From Patiria miniata (taxonomy: Eukaryota > Echinodermata > Asteroidea > Valvatida > Asterinidae), in contig NW_024037072.1 of NCBI RefSeq assembly GCF_015706575.1, positions 4,283,001-4,347,000 on the forward strand: 64,000 nt of DNA, given 5' to 3'. The notes under the pieces are model-generated. The model saw nothing but the letters and a program-made list of their open reading frames with translations, ran no database searches and was not told where the DNA came from. Of this stretch, positions 27,001-41,000 are shown in pieces. A program made the position numbers and the translations under genes. Positions within the stretch are counted from its first letter, which is position 1. Each line of letters opens with the position of its first letter.

Positions 27001-30000
27001 TTTAGTCAATGCCTTTGTTCACGAGGTGCTAGTCAGAGGCCATAAACCCATGTATGCCATGTAGCCAGGGGCTGTGCCAAATGTTGCTTTCATTGTGACT
27101 TTGGGCATGGTCCCTGGCTACATGGCATATATGGGTTTATGGCTTCTGACTAGCGCCCCTTGAACAAAGACATTGACTAAATTCGGGAGCCGCCCAACAT
27201 AAGGCCGGATAGCTCAGTTGGTAGAGCACCGGAACGATAATCCGGAGGTCATAGGTTCAAACCCCACTCCAGTCAATTTCTTTGTTCATCCCTTGAAAGA
27301 AAATAAATGTTGTAAATTTGAGTTTAAAGCAGATTTGTGATAGAGTGAATCTGAAGTCAATCACAAGACAAATCTGAGGTCATGTCACAAGTAACAGAGA
27401 CGAACAAGCGATGTCTTCGCCAAGATTCTCTCAAATAGTTTGGGACTTGACTTGGGACGTAGATGACTAGTATGACTGACTTTTGATGAATTGTGATGAC
27501 TTGACAAAAAGTCTTGATTTAAGCTAATGTCTTCCCGCCACACCCCAGAATGAGCTTGAGGAGGCGACAGAGACCCTCTCCCAGATGGTTGCCCGGCACT
27601 ACCTGCGCACCCCACGCCACAAGATAGTCCAGGCTGCCCAGCTGGTACTCCGCAAACGACACGAGTTCCTGTCGGCAGTCAGTAAGGGCCTCCTGCCCCC
27701 GGACACGCCCCCACGTGTTCCACGCCGGCCCTCCAACCTTCACCAGCCCAGCTGGGAAAGTGACTCGGATGAAGAGGTAGGAACAATTTTCAAACAAGTA
27801 CATAAAAAAAGAAGAAACAAAGAACCGCATCCGCTCTGAGTGATCCCTGTTTGCTATTTCCCAGGTTTTCAGTATTGCCAATGTTGCTAGCATTGTGACG
27901 TTGGTTGCAATCCCTGGCTGCATGGCATGTACGGGTTTATGACTTCTTACTAGCACCCCTTGAACAAAGACAGTGACATAATGGGGAACCGCCATCATAG
28001 GGCTGGATAGCTCAGTCAGCAAAGCACCGAAACGGCAATCCGGAGGTTGCAGGTTCAAACCCTGCTCCAGTCAGTTTCTTTGTACAACTTTAATATCAAA
28101 AAAAGGAACTTGGATGCTTTGCGCTGTCTCTCTGAAATCATTTACTACACTACTCGAACAATTATTGTTACATGGTCCATGGCATTTGGTACCCCTGAGG
28201 GTGACAAAACCCATGAACCTTATTACAACAAACAACAGGTGTTTTGTTGGTCTAATTTAATGGTGGCATGGGCTGCCAAAACAATGTACGTGGGTCATTC
28301 TGTAACTTTGGAGTCCACTTTTTCCTGTGGACATCTATGACATCTATGATTTTATTATTCTGATGCTCTCTTAATGTAGGCGTCCTCCAAGAGTGATTAT
28401 GAATAGCAAACTACCTACCCAACAAATAAACAAATCATTTGAAGTCATTTGTATTCATACTTGAATAACAAATTACAAAGAACTAAGGTAACGGGCAGGA
28501 AAAAAAAATGTCACACTTGAGACCCTAAATTTATAGAATGACCTACATCCCTTCTGACTGTGTGGGCCTCTCCTTTCAACACAGTCCCTGGTGACTGCAA
28601 TTGTTCAAACAACTCATCTCCCTGCTCAGAATCATCCCAACTTAGAAAATGTGACTTTTTTTCACCTGTTTTGAAATCAATGTTGCTCAGTCATCCATGA
28701 TTGCAGGAGCACAAGTAAAGTATCAACTGAAAGCCGATGAACCACCCCGATACACTCAAACAGACAGTGTGAGGTATGTAATTTTTTACATACCAACCCA
28801 TTAAGATTACCTATTTTATACATCCCGTGCAGGACGAAGCCTTCCGTCAGGCCATTGAGGCATCATTGCAGGAGGCCGTGGCCCAGGCAGAGTCCTCAAC
28901 AGCCGAGCAGCAAGAGGATTCCCCACTGTCATTCCTGGATCTGCACCTCGGCAGCCACAGGAAGACGCACAACAGTTCTGGAAACAGAGGTACCGTCAAA
29001 CCTGAATTTACATCTTCCTGGTGCAAAGATTTCATCCTACAAAACAGTGATTGATGACAGTACCCACTGCTATATGAGATTCACCCTGATGACCCGGTTT
29101 AGTGGTTGAGAGGTTAGACGTCTGCACTAGTAAGCAGGAGGTCATGGGTTCAAGTCCCACCCGAGGAAGCTTGTGAATTTTTCTGTCAAGCTCTTGAGCA
29201 GCACTGAGTATACAAAGTTTATGAAATTAAATTGGTGAAGGGCGAAACCCAATGTTAAAGGTACAGAAAATCATTTGCAGCTATCCAAAAGTAGCTGAGC
29301 AAATTATTGTTAAAAGCGCTTGGTTTAAAGATAGTAATGGCAATAAACTCCCTGTGAAATTGTTCCTTCTGGCATGCTGTCTTTGTTAAGAAAACGAAAA
29401 AGGTAGTTTCCAAAGATGTGTTCATAAGTGACTCATTTTTGGAAATTTCTGTTAGTAGTTGGATTGTAATTGGACGAATCCGTGAATGGGTGCACAAAGT
29501 GTTGACCCGACGCCACACGCCCGCGGTTGCTATTATTCGTCGATTCAGTGCGTGACATCACGTAGCTGCAATCGGCTGAATGAGAACGCATCCCGGATGC
29601 TGATTTCGGGCGCAATTTAAACTATGCCTCGGCAACTTTTGAATTGAAATCGAGATCCTAGAATATTGTTTTCACAGAATATACAGCATTCACAGAGCTA
29701 AAACTGCATCTGGTTGGTTGTTGAGCACCCGTCTTTTGATTTGAGTACCTTTGCTGCTTCAAACGAAAAAAATGCACAAATGACAAATGATCTACTCTAC
29801 TTTTAAAGAAAAGATCTTAACAAGTTGTGGCGGGTCGTTGTTTTTTAATCACAGTGGTAGCTGACCCAGGAAGCATGACAGAGGGTCTACTGCGAGCGTT
29901 GGAGATGTCCCAGTTACTCCTGATGCAGCAAACAGAACAACTCCAGCCTCATGACTTAAGCAGCGCCACGTCCACAGCTAGCACCAACAGCAGCAACAGC

Positions 30001-32033
30001 AGCAGTAATATAACAGTGGCAGCTGGCAACATCGGGACATCTGCAGGGTGAGTCATTATTGTAGTCACAAGACTTATTGTAGTCGCATCACAAGTCTGTA
30101 GTCGCATCACAAGTCTGGTCACAGGTAAAGGGGATGAACCTGTGTTCACAGGAACGAAGTGCCCATCTCTCTTTCGAAGCGATTGGGCCAGACTCGAGTC
30201 CATTTAATGCTGCTGTGGGGGAATCGCCACACCTCCTCCACAGCGAGTCTGTTACCTTCCCAGCATTGAATAATACCAGTACCCATTTAACACCTGGGTT
30301 GAGAGGAGTAATTGAGGTAAAGTGCCTTACTCAAGACAACACGCATGACCACGGCGGGGCTCGAACCCTCAATCCCACGATCATGAATCGTATGCCCTGC
30401 CGCTAGACCACATGTGCCCAAAGTAAATCACAATTCCAGTCACAAGTATCAGGAGATGTACAGTAACAAGGAACAGTCTTTGTCAGTGCACACATTTTTG
30501 GTGTGTGCTGAGATCCTATGAGTTTGTACACTAAGGTCTTGCTGGCATTTTGACGACAATTTATAAAAAACAATTTGGAGGGACTGTTCGTGGAAATGAC
30601 AAATTTGTGACGCGGGATGATGAAAAACGTTTTGCTTTTCAATGGTCGTGTAAAGGGAAAGATACATATTCAGGGAAAGAAGTCAAATATTAATGATCAT
30701 TATTACAAAACACTTTGTCAAATTGAGCATTGTGTATTTACTAAGCATGAACATTTCGATGAGCCTACCACTTTGTCCCAGTGGGGGGAGACACATGATT
30801 ATTCTTTATCAACAGTCCTTGAACACAAGCAACTTAGGAGGAAAGAGTAATTGTTCCGGAGAAGTACGAAATCCTTTTTGTTTATTACTTCTGCCTAAGG
30901 AAGCAAGGAGACTAATTATAGAAACTTGAAAATGGAAACATTCTGATATGCAACCTGGGGGGCAGGTGAAGTAAGCAAATAATTACTCTAAATTTGGACA
31001 AGGATGGGTTGAGATTTTCCCACAAGCTTAGATACTTTTCTGAATATCTACTATAAGAAGTGCAAAAAGCAAAACAATTAATGAAATTTTTTATTTATAA
31101 AACAAAACGATGAAGAACTCTTTTGAAAAGATAATTTGCGTGTTCATGTTTATTGTAGGTCCATTCACCCTAACCAACCCAATCCCTTCAAAATCCGACT
31201 GCATGTTTTGTTTGATTCTGTTGGAGTGAGTACTGCACGAATAAACTGATTATACTTTACATGGGGTTAGGCGTACCACCAGTAATCAGAGTCCAACAGC
31301 TTGGGTGTGGAGTTGCCATATGGTGTTGGATTTTGTAAGAGTGAGGACGATTCCTAGTAAATCACTCAAGAGGATGGGGGGTAATTGGCAACACTAATGA
31401 TCTTCTTGTGTGGGAAGTGAATTTCTACTTCATTAGGGACAAATAGTGAGGTCATTGATGGTAAACCTTGGTGCACAGCTTCAGATACAAGCTAATTAGG
31501 CTGTTTTGATCAAGATGTCTATTTTTGGTGTTTTTCCCCCCAACAAGCCACCTTGATGGAGTGGCCTACGTGCCAAGAGACGTGGAACACATTGAGACCT
31601 TGCCTGTATTGCTGTGTTTCATTGGTTTATTATATATAATTTTTCTTTTCTTTTTTTTCTTCTCTACAAGCCACCTTAATTGAGTGGCCTACGTGCCAAG
31701 AGACGTGGAACACATTGAAACCTTGCCCGTATTTCTGTGTTTCTGTGGTTTCTTTGTTCCCTCAATTTGCTTCGTCAGACTTCTGTCATGTACAAAAATA
31801 ATCTGGCTTCTTTGAGAGCTTAACAAGGGAGGTTCTTGTACCAGTCTGTATACCCTTCGTTCATACACTTAGAGTTTAACAGCCAAATACTGCCACGCCC
31901 CTAAGAGGGTGCATTTGTGATGGCTCCACATCTAAAACATTTTCTCGCATGAATATAAACATCTGTGCCAAGTTTCAGGCCTTTATGAAAAAGTGCACAA
32001 TTCATCGATATTTTGTCACATATCCGCTGGACT

Positions 32034-32065
<32 letters not shown>

Positions 32066-35000
32066 CGTATTTATGTAGCGCCTTTTCCAAAGGATACAAA
32101 GCGCTGGGGGAGAATGCAACCAAAGACAGGTAAATGAAGTATATGAACATATGAGACCCATTATGCAGCACCTTTTTGCTAGGTGCTGCGGCGCATAATT
32201 GCTGCCACTGCCAGAAACACAGGGGCAAACCCTTCTCTTAGCGACAAGTGTATACTGGGATCTTTAACGTGCATTACACAACACACAGGACCTACGGCTT
32301 TACGTCCCATCCGAAGGACGAAGCAATAATGGTAAAGCGCCTTGCTCAAGAGCACAAGCACCATGTTCCCGCGGTCAGGATTCTAACCCATGTACCCTGG
32401 CACACGAGTTGAACACCGTAACCAGAGGACCACAGTAGATTAAAGGTCCTAAGCAAAAATCAGCGGAGAACCAGTCACAAGTAATAGAAATCCATGAAAT
32501 TGTGGCTGGTAACCAGTTTTTGTTTAAGCAAGTACATGTAGCAGAAGCGCCCTCATGTACATGACTTTGTCCAGTCACTCATTGGTCAATTCAAAGTTGC
32601 CAGTCTGCTAGTTCCCACCGAGTTTCCACCTTTTTGGACTGGTGGGGGTTGTAGTAGACTAAAGTCAACTCTTTGTTTGGAGCTGGAGTACAGATGTCCA
32701 TGTTGTCAACTGAAAATAACAAGGTCTTGATGTGTTGGGAGCTGGGAGAGATCACTGGGAGAGACAATCAAACGCATTCCTGTGACACCTGACTCTCACG
32801 CTAAGACGTTGGTGCACATTTGGAATAAAAACTTAGAAACCTGGTGGTGTAAGTTGTGGCGTAGCGACTGAAAATTACCTATTTTACCAGCAAATGGTGA
32901 TCATCATGGAGCCTGTTATCGCACCACTTTTTTAAGGTTGATACCAGACACTCGCAGCTTTGTGTTTAAAGAATTGCTATTTTACTCGTGACAGAGTTTT
33001 TAGTGTTGCCGCATGATTCCGAAGAAAGTCCGACAAAAATATTTAGAAAATGGCGGGCGTAGGTGATTCAGCGACTGTTTCATTTAACAAACAAAATCAT
33101 AACATGAACAGCCGTTGCAAATGCTGTTATTACCCTTTTCCTAGACAAGATGTTTAGATTATTTAAAACGTTGGGCAGCTACGCCAAGTTTCATGAAATG
33201 CATTGTAAGTTTATTGCGCAGCTGCGCAATAAATTTGTTGCGTAAGTACTATGCATGGCGTAAGTGACGCACTGTTTTGTGAAATCGGCTGCTGGACTTG
33301 CCCGAATTTCTTTAACTGTTAAAATTTAAAGTCATTGAAAAAGTCCATAGTCATACTTGTAATTACTTTGTGGCGCATATGCATTTTTTCCCCATCTTTC
33401 AAGTACTTGCCAGAAGATGATTCCATTGCTTCACATAGCATGAACGACATCATTTTAGAACTTAATCTGCAATAGGCCATATTCTTTAGCGAATGAGGGC
33501 ACCATTTCCTAGAAATGGACATTAGAAAAAAAAACCCAATGTTTTTATTGAAGCAGTTAAGTACATGTAACTTTCCTTTCAACCTTAACATAAAGATGGT
33601 AAAAATGTAATTTTCGAGCTATAGCAATTTGTATAAACCTACATCAATAACTTCATATTGACTTCTTTTTATACCCCCAAGTGGCATTGTTATAGCGCCC
33701 TCACAGTCTCAGGAATAAGGTCTATTGGTTTGTTATCTAGTTCCTATCAGCTTGTGTATTTCTCAGTAAGGTACACTCTTCACTAATTTGTCTTTAAGCT
33801 TTTTTTGAGGGTCTGTTTAGTGAAAAGAAAAATGACGTTTCCTCTGTTCCACAAATGTTTGGGATTCCAAGGAACTCTCAACACCTAATCACATCAAACA
33901 CTCGTTTGGAACAGTCAACACCAACCCATTACTGACGTAAACAATCGCAACACCCTGTTTATTTGGGCGTGGAAAAAAGGATTTCTCAGTGACTTGTGTT
34001 AGGAGAGGCGCAGATAGAAGCACTGTGATACAGACACACAAGGATGGAGTGCACACACTTCAGGCTGGGTCCAAAGAGTCAACAAACTTCAAGTAGTTGA
34101 CAGAAGATGAGTTTCACTACTGCCTCTGGGCATTGTGTTTGCAAACTATTAAAATGTGACTTGAAGCTTTGCATGGTGGAAAGTACTAAAGCATAGAAAG
34201 TACAACTTGGCAGAAATACTCGGATGGGAAGATTAGCAGTTCTGAGTAAACCAGAGGTGTTGCATGCCACTGGATATTTTGTCAGTATGCTCTTACCATC
34301 AGTAGGAAGATTCACCTAAAAAAACTAGCACAATGTATTTTGAGCTGTCACATGCATTATAAAGCCCGGTTCATACTCGACGCGAAAGTGAAAGCGAATG
34401 CAAATTTGTGATGTCATGGCAAGTATTTGCGCTGCAAATTTGTAAAAGTTGAGCACATTTCATCTTGGGGGGAACTTTGCAGCGAATGTTTCATGACGTC
34501 AAATTCTCTTCACATTCGCATTTACATGAAGTTTAAACCGGGCTTAATGCCCACAGAGAGCAAAATTTGTCGGACAAAAAATTTGTCATCGGAGTGTTGT
34601 GCCAAAGCGATAGGGGTCATCGCACTTTCCCTTGCCCTTGATAATGCTACCTGCATAGCAGCAATCCGCCCATCGGAACTGAACGAGTTGCGGAAAGCAA
34701 AGGATTTTGACGTTTGATTTTTTTGCCCTAAAATGACTCAACTGGTGATTAAATGTGTTTGTGGAGGTACTAAGAGAAGACTCAGACTTTGCCAGTAATT
34801 AAAAAAAAAAAAAAAATGCTGTATAATTTAAAATAAAAATCTAAAAACTTAATTTGGCCTGACGTTGCGGACTTTATAACAAGTCCTTCTTCAGCGTTCA
34901 GAGGCAAAAAAACAAATTATAATTAAAGCAATATATATATTAATTTAAAATGAAGCAAAATACATGTAGAGGAGTGCTTGTAGAAATATTGATGTTCAGA

Positions 35001-38000
35001 CAACCTAGATCATTTCCCAGGTTTTACAAATGAACACATGTACTGCAGGTAAAATATTATGCATGTACTTGTAATTTTCTGTCCTTTATCTTTGGATTAC
35101 TATCTGCAATTCACCCACATACGGTAATGTGATGGTAGCAGATGACTGATCTTGGATCAACCACTCACTTGTATGCTTCGGGAATGGTTGAGCAGTCACA
35201 TGCTGTTGATACTACACACATACATGTAAACCAATCAATCCTACGGCAGGCCATGTTGTTTGTTCTGTCCTTGTCTTTGTTTATCTTGGCAATTGATTGT
35301 CACAGCTTGACATGTTGCGGATTTAAAGGTTTGTTTGCCACGTTAATACATGTACATTTCTTCCTGGCAGATTTTCACAGTGAGAAGAGACGATTGTGTT
35401 TGTAATTTTTGTAAGATAAATATTTGCATATTGTCTGACCATAGAGAAAGTTGGAAATTACTCCTCCGTCCATGTGATATAATTTGGATGGGAGCTAGCT
35501 TGTAGATTCTAGTCTTTGATTGGCTGTGGTTTTCTGTTATTAGTGTAGTTTGGACTTAATCTGTACGCATGTAAAGGTTGTGACTTTGCGTTTAATTTTG
35601 TAAAAGTTTAGCAAATATTTAAATACTGTGTAAATATTTAAACGTTTAACCATGTTACCAAAAAGGCTGACGCCTGCCCATTATGTCTCCAAACCGGCGT
35701 GATTGACGCAATAAATCAACATTGATTCACTAATCAACAGCGGGCAGTCATTAAAAAAGTAAAAACTGAACTACGCAGGGGCGGATCTAGCTTTCAAGAA
35801 ACAGATGGGGGGGGGGGGTTTGAGTGAAGGTGTGCCAAAGGTACCCGCCTGCTTGGGGGGTCCGGCGGGCATGCCCCAGGAAAATTTTGAAATCTACGAT
35901 GCTTACTCCTGGCAATTTAAGGCAATTTGAGAGTAAATTTTGGAACTTTCCTTTCATTATTTTTGGCACCATTTTACTGGTATCAACATTAGTCAGCAGC
36001 TGAACGGAGGGGGGGGGGGGGGGGGGGATCGGGGATCATATGTAATGTGCACCCCAAATGTTATTAAGCAAAGCAGTGCTTCTAAGGTTTTGTAAATTAA
36101 ATGGGTTTGAAATCATCATTTATTATTTCGAACATAGGTTCCTTTTTATAATACGGGTTTTGTTTTTGGGAAAACATGTTAACAGATTTAGATTTTCTTT
36201 TTTTTTTAAACGTGTGAACGTTCCATCCTCAACACATGCCTGTGTACATATGCCATTGCATATTTTCTGTGTACTAATATGAAGCAAGCGCTGATTGTTC
36301 ATGTCTAATGCAACAAGCTTTACAGATAATATTGTTGGTATTGGACTGATCAAGTCTGGTTGGTTATTGGCTTAACGGGATAATCTCTTGTCTTGTCTGG
36401 GAAGTTGTCATTTGTGTACATTTGTACTTCCATTGAAAAATGGCTTTAAAAAAAAAGAAGTGTTGATAGGGCCAAAAAAATAAGTACTCGGTCTCTGGTC
36501 AGCGCGCGTCGACTTCAAATTAACACGGAAGCTACAACAGTGCCCTCTATTGCCGCACCTCCTCAAATTTTTGTACCAAGGAGCACCAAGGAATGGGAAA
36601 ATTGCACCAAGGCAAATGATAAAGGGCACCAAGGCAAATGATGGAGGACACCAATGTTTAATGAGGACACAAAAAAGAAAAATAGTACCCACCTTGTCTG
36701 TACAATTCAAAAAAAAAAAACCCACCACGTCGCCACATCAATTCCGGAGCTTCGGTCTGACCAGAGACCGATTAATTTTTTTTTTTTGGCCTAATGTTTG
36801 TATTATTCTTTGTCTTATTCTAAAAAGAAATGGGATGCAGATAGAGGTTTGGGGTTAGCGATCGGTGCTGTAAGTAGGACTGAAACCTTGTGAGGGTTAA
36901 GTGTGTAACCGATGGAGTATTAATGCATACAAGCGTGGCTGCTGAGAGCATTATTAAATGGGCAGTTTTATAAGCGTTGGAGGTTGAATGTATTACAGCT
37001 GCACTTTGAGGGAGACGGGGGAGGAGATATTAAACGGACATGACATTTCAGGCAGATTCATCCCCGTGCAATTAACTGAGGGGTCTTGACCGCCGATTGC
37101 CTGACGGTGATGGCCCTCTGAGGACTTGGAGGGGGGAGGGGGGAGGGGGGATAGTGAAAGCTCTAACACCTTACAACGGTGTCGCAAATGGAAGGAGACA
37201 GGCTGTTAGAGACTCCATTAAGCATTGTTGCATATTCATGAGTCAGCTTGGGCATGGTTATTGGTCCAACATTTCCCACAGGGCTCTCCTGTTGGCCCAT
37301 TGTTGGATCCAGCACAATCCTACAGCTAAACAAATGGAACGTTGTATTTAAGCTGCCATCATTTGAGGGTTTTTTTAAATTTTTTATTTTAAGTAAATAA
37401 CAATGGATGCCCAAGAGGTCTGCTGATATATGTGATTTTCGTCACTGTAGAACAAAAGCATGCACCTTAAAGGGTCCATGCGATGAATTTTTCTCAGGAA
37501 CACAATTTGTGCAACTTTCTACTCCTCTCTAATGTATGAAAACTGGTTGACATCCCTTTTTGGTTCAATTTCTTGAAAAGTGCACTTCTTTAGACATTTA
37601 AAAATGTTCATGCTTTTCCAGACAACTGGGGGCGCTGTTGCTGTGATGTCACACTGGGAAGACACTGTTTCAGTTTAGTGGTTTTCTGTTCAAATTGCGA
37701 ACCCAAAATTTGCTCATCGAAAAGTTTTTTTTGAGAAAGGGTTGTTCACTGGCCTACTGCTATGTAATAATACACAACAATAAATCACTACCAAAGAAAT
37801 GAAAATTTACGACAGCAAAACATTCAAAACTCTAGCAACTTTTTGTGCTGAAATAGCTGTAACATTCACAGTTTTGCTCTTGAATATGGAAATTTAAAAA
37901 ATGGTCACCAAAATACCCTTTAAAATAGCAAAGCAAAAATTTACAACAAGGTTAAATGGGACACAAAGGTGCATTGTCAAGGATTGCTTTAAAACCATTA

Positions 38001-41000
38001 CATTGCATGGGCCCTTAAAACACATCTGCTGTAGACATGATCCACATCTGTTTTGGTGGCAAAACAAAGTGTTCGGGTTAATTTCTCCAGCTAATTAGAT
38101 TACATCCAATGTGACATAATACAAGTGGTCCTATATTTCAATGTTAGAGATTTTTTTTTTACTTTTTCAAATCAAGTGATTTCCTCATCACACTGACAAA
38201 GTTTGATAAATATGTTATTCTTTTCTTCAAAAGGAAATTTTCTTTTGTCAATTATTTGGAGATTTCCTGCTATTTCTTTAAATGAAGACTCCTTGAATCA
38301 CGGCAATGACGACTGGGTTCCATTACATGTCAAATTCTTTACGATTGAAAATTTAAAAAATAACGATCATTTTCCTGTAGTCTGGTTCCCTGACTCCATA
38401 TAAGAAGAAACAGAGCAGTTTACATACATCGGGGAATTGTAAGGTCAGGGAACCAGTCTAGCTGGCTCGTACCCGTTCATAGGTTTGTAATCGATTGCAA
38501 ACAAGTGCGATGGTCAATTGGGGCCAGTATTTGAAAAAAAAGCCAGTTGTTTCCAACGCTGATCGGCCAATCAGCATTGGAAATTGATACAAAAATACCA
38601 CTTTTCTTGAAAATGACAGTATACCAGGTGCCATGATTTTACAGGATGCTTTACACCAGTTGTTATTCACTAACAGTCCAGCAAGGTATTTCAAAATGAT
38701 TTGGTAGTTTTATTTTTTGATGTTTGCAAATGTTGTATTTTCCCTTTAAGTTTATCCCTATTTACATGTACCGGTAACATACAAAAACAACACAAAACTA
38801 CCAAACACAAACTCCATGTACGTACATGTACTTGGAACGCAAGACACTATACGATAATTACGTTAGGCGAGACCAGACAAGGTTACATCAATGTTTGTGA
38901 AATAATTGAAATCATCAACATCTGGGAAGCTCTCCACGCTTTACGTAGGTGCTTAAACTGAATTGTTTATCCTTGAGAAAGAATGAAGTGTGACAGACAC
39001 CTTCAAATCTACCCTTAAAGGGTCCATGTAATGTAATTTTGTTCAATGCAAATCCTTGAAAATGCACCTATGTGTCCATTTTCAATTTTCATTTTGCCTT
39101 TTTCAAAGTTACTTTGGTGACTTTGGTTTTTATGCTAATGTGAATTTCCATATTCATGAGCAAAACTCTGATGTCATTTCAGGCAGAAACCTTAATGTTA
39201 TAGCTATTTCTGCACCAAAAGTTGCCAGAATTTTGGATACTTTGCTGTAGATTTTCTCTTTAGTGATGCGTTGTTCTGTCCGTACATGGCAGTAAGCCAA
39301 TGAGCAAACTTTTCTCACAAATGTTTTCAATGAGCAAATATTTTGATTCACAATTTTTACAAAAAAAACCCATAAACTGAACAGTGTCTTCCTGAAATGA
39401 CGTCACAGCAACAGCGCCCTCAGTTGTCCGGAAAAGCACGGAAAAATTGTAATTGTCTTAAGAAGTGCACCTTTCAATAAAATTAACCAAAAGGGATGTC
39501 AAATAGTTTTCATACATTTAAGAGAACTGAAAGTTGCACAAAATGTGTTCCTAAGAAAAATTCACTGCGTAAATCCTTCCATAGCAATATACCATTTGAT
39601 GTCAGATTATTTTTATCAATATTGACTCAGGTACGATTGTAGTTGATATAGAAATTACCCTTGGATGCACCACGAGTGCCATACAAATGTTCAGATGAGT
39701 GTATTTTCATTTTGAATGTACTTTCCTTTCCATACCAGAATGAAACGATAATGACAGCTGACATATTTATAGATGCACTGACGTCTCGACAGGAAACAGT
39801 GCACTTGAACTAGGGACTAGCCAATTTGGCATTGCAATTAATCCACTCACTACCACTCTATCAACATGCTACTGTGGTCAGGGACCAGCATCACGTAGCA
39901 AAAAATAGTGCGTATGAAATTTTAGGAAAAATAGTAAATAATTAAAGTTGTGGGAAGTAGGCACAGGCACTTTTATATCGCGGAAACATGCTTAGCATGC
40001 AAAACTCACTAAGCAAATTTGGGTTATCAGCCATAATATCATACCGAGGTGTGCTGCTACTGCCTGGTTCCCTGTTTTGGCATGCAAATTTGCTAAATGT
40101 GTTTTTTTTCTGGGGTAACTTTCTTTTTTTTTTGGCAATGCAGCGCCACTGAACATGGCCCAGTTTCTTTTACAGGCTGAACTGAATTCTGAAGATTTAA
40201 CATACCTTGAGAAAAAGAATATAAGTCTCCCTACTTTGTGATTTAAAGCAAAAATCAGACCAAAAATTGTCTTCATCAATTTTGAACAAGTGGTTTTTTT
40301 TTTTTGAGAGAGAGATCATGCCACTTCAGTTTCCGCAAAAAATAATGACTGACCGCACAGAGTGGAGAATTCATTCAAGATACGACACTCCATGCAAGGT
40401 CCTTTTCAACCAGATTTTTTTAAATTAAAAACAAACAAATGACCGAAGTGATAAAATGCGGAACGGGGAAATCACTGGGCCATGGTTGCCAACAATTGCC
40501 GCCGACATCGATAATTAATTGTAACAACTGATGACAGTTATTGCACATTATGGCCATCTGCTTAACCTTTTGGCTTCTCACTGTTCACCGAGGTTACCTG
40601 GTGATAGTACAATGTGTAAGGGTACAATCGCTGTTTGAACGATTTGCTCTTACTTAAATGGCCCACGCAATGTAATATTTTTTTTTATTTTAAATGCAAT
40701 CCTTGAAACAGTGGCGCACCCAGGATTTGGCTTTGGGGGGCTCACAATTTTTAAATTTTTTTTAAATTTTGTAGAAGTAAACATTTGTTCAAAAAAAAAT
40801 TCAATCGGCAGCCATGGCACTGCTGGCAAATTCGCCAGGTTTTCTCTATATTTGCAGGTACAGCCGTTGCTATATTGTTTAGAACAAACATGCCTTGCTG
40901 GAAGCAGACGATCGATATAATGTGAACATGTATTCACGCCGCATTTCTTTGAGGGGGGAGAGGGGAATTGGCTGAATCCATTTTGATGAATAATTCAGCA

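Noticed and set aside
26920..28075. Functional tRNA genes (Ile-GAT, Ala-GGC-like)
   Set aside because: Box A and B are good, but stems carry mismatches and the sequences are embedded in repeated 190-nt arms, so they are tRNA-derived repeats.
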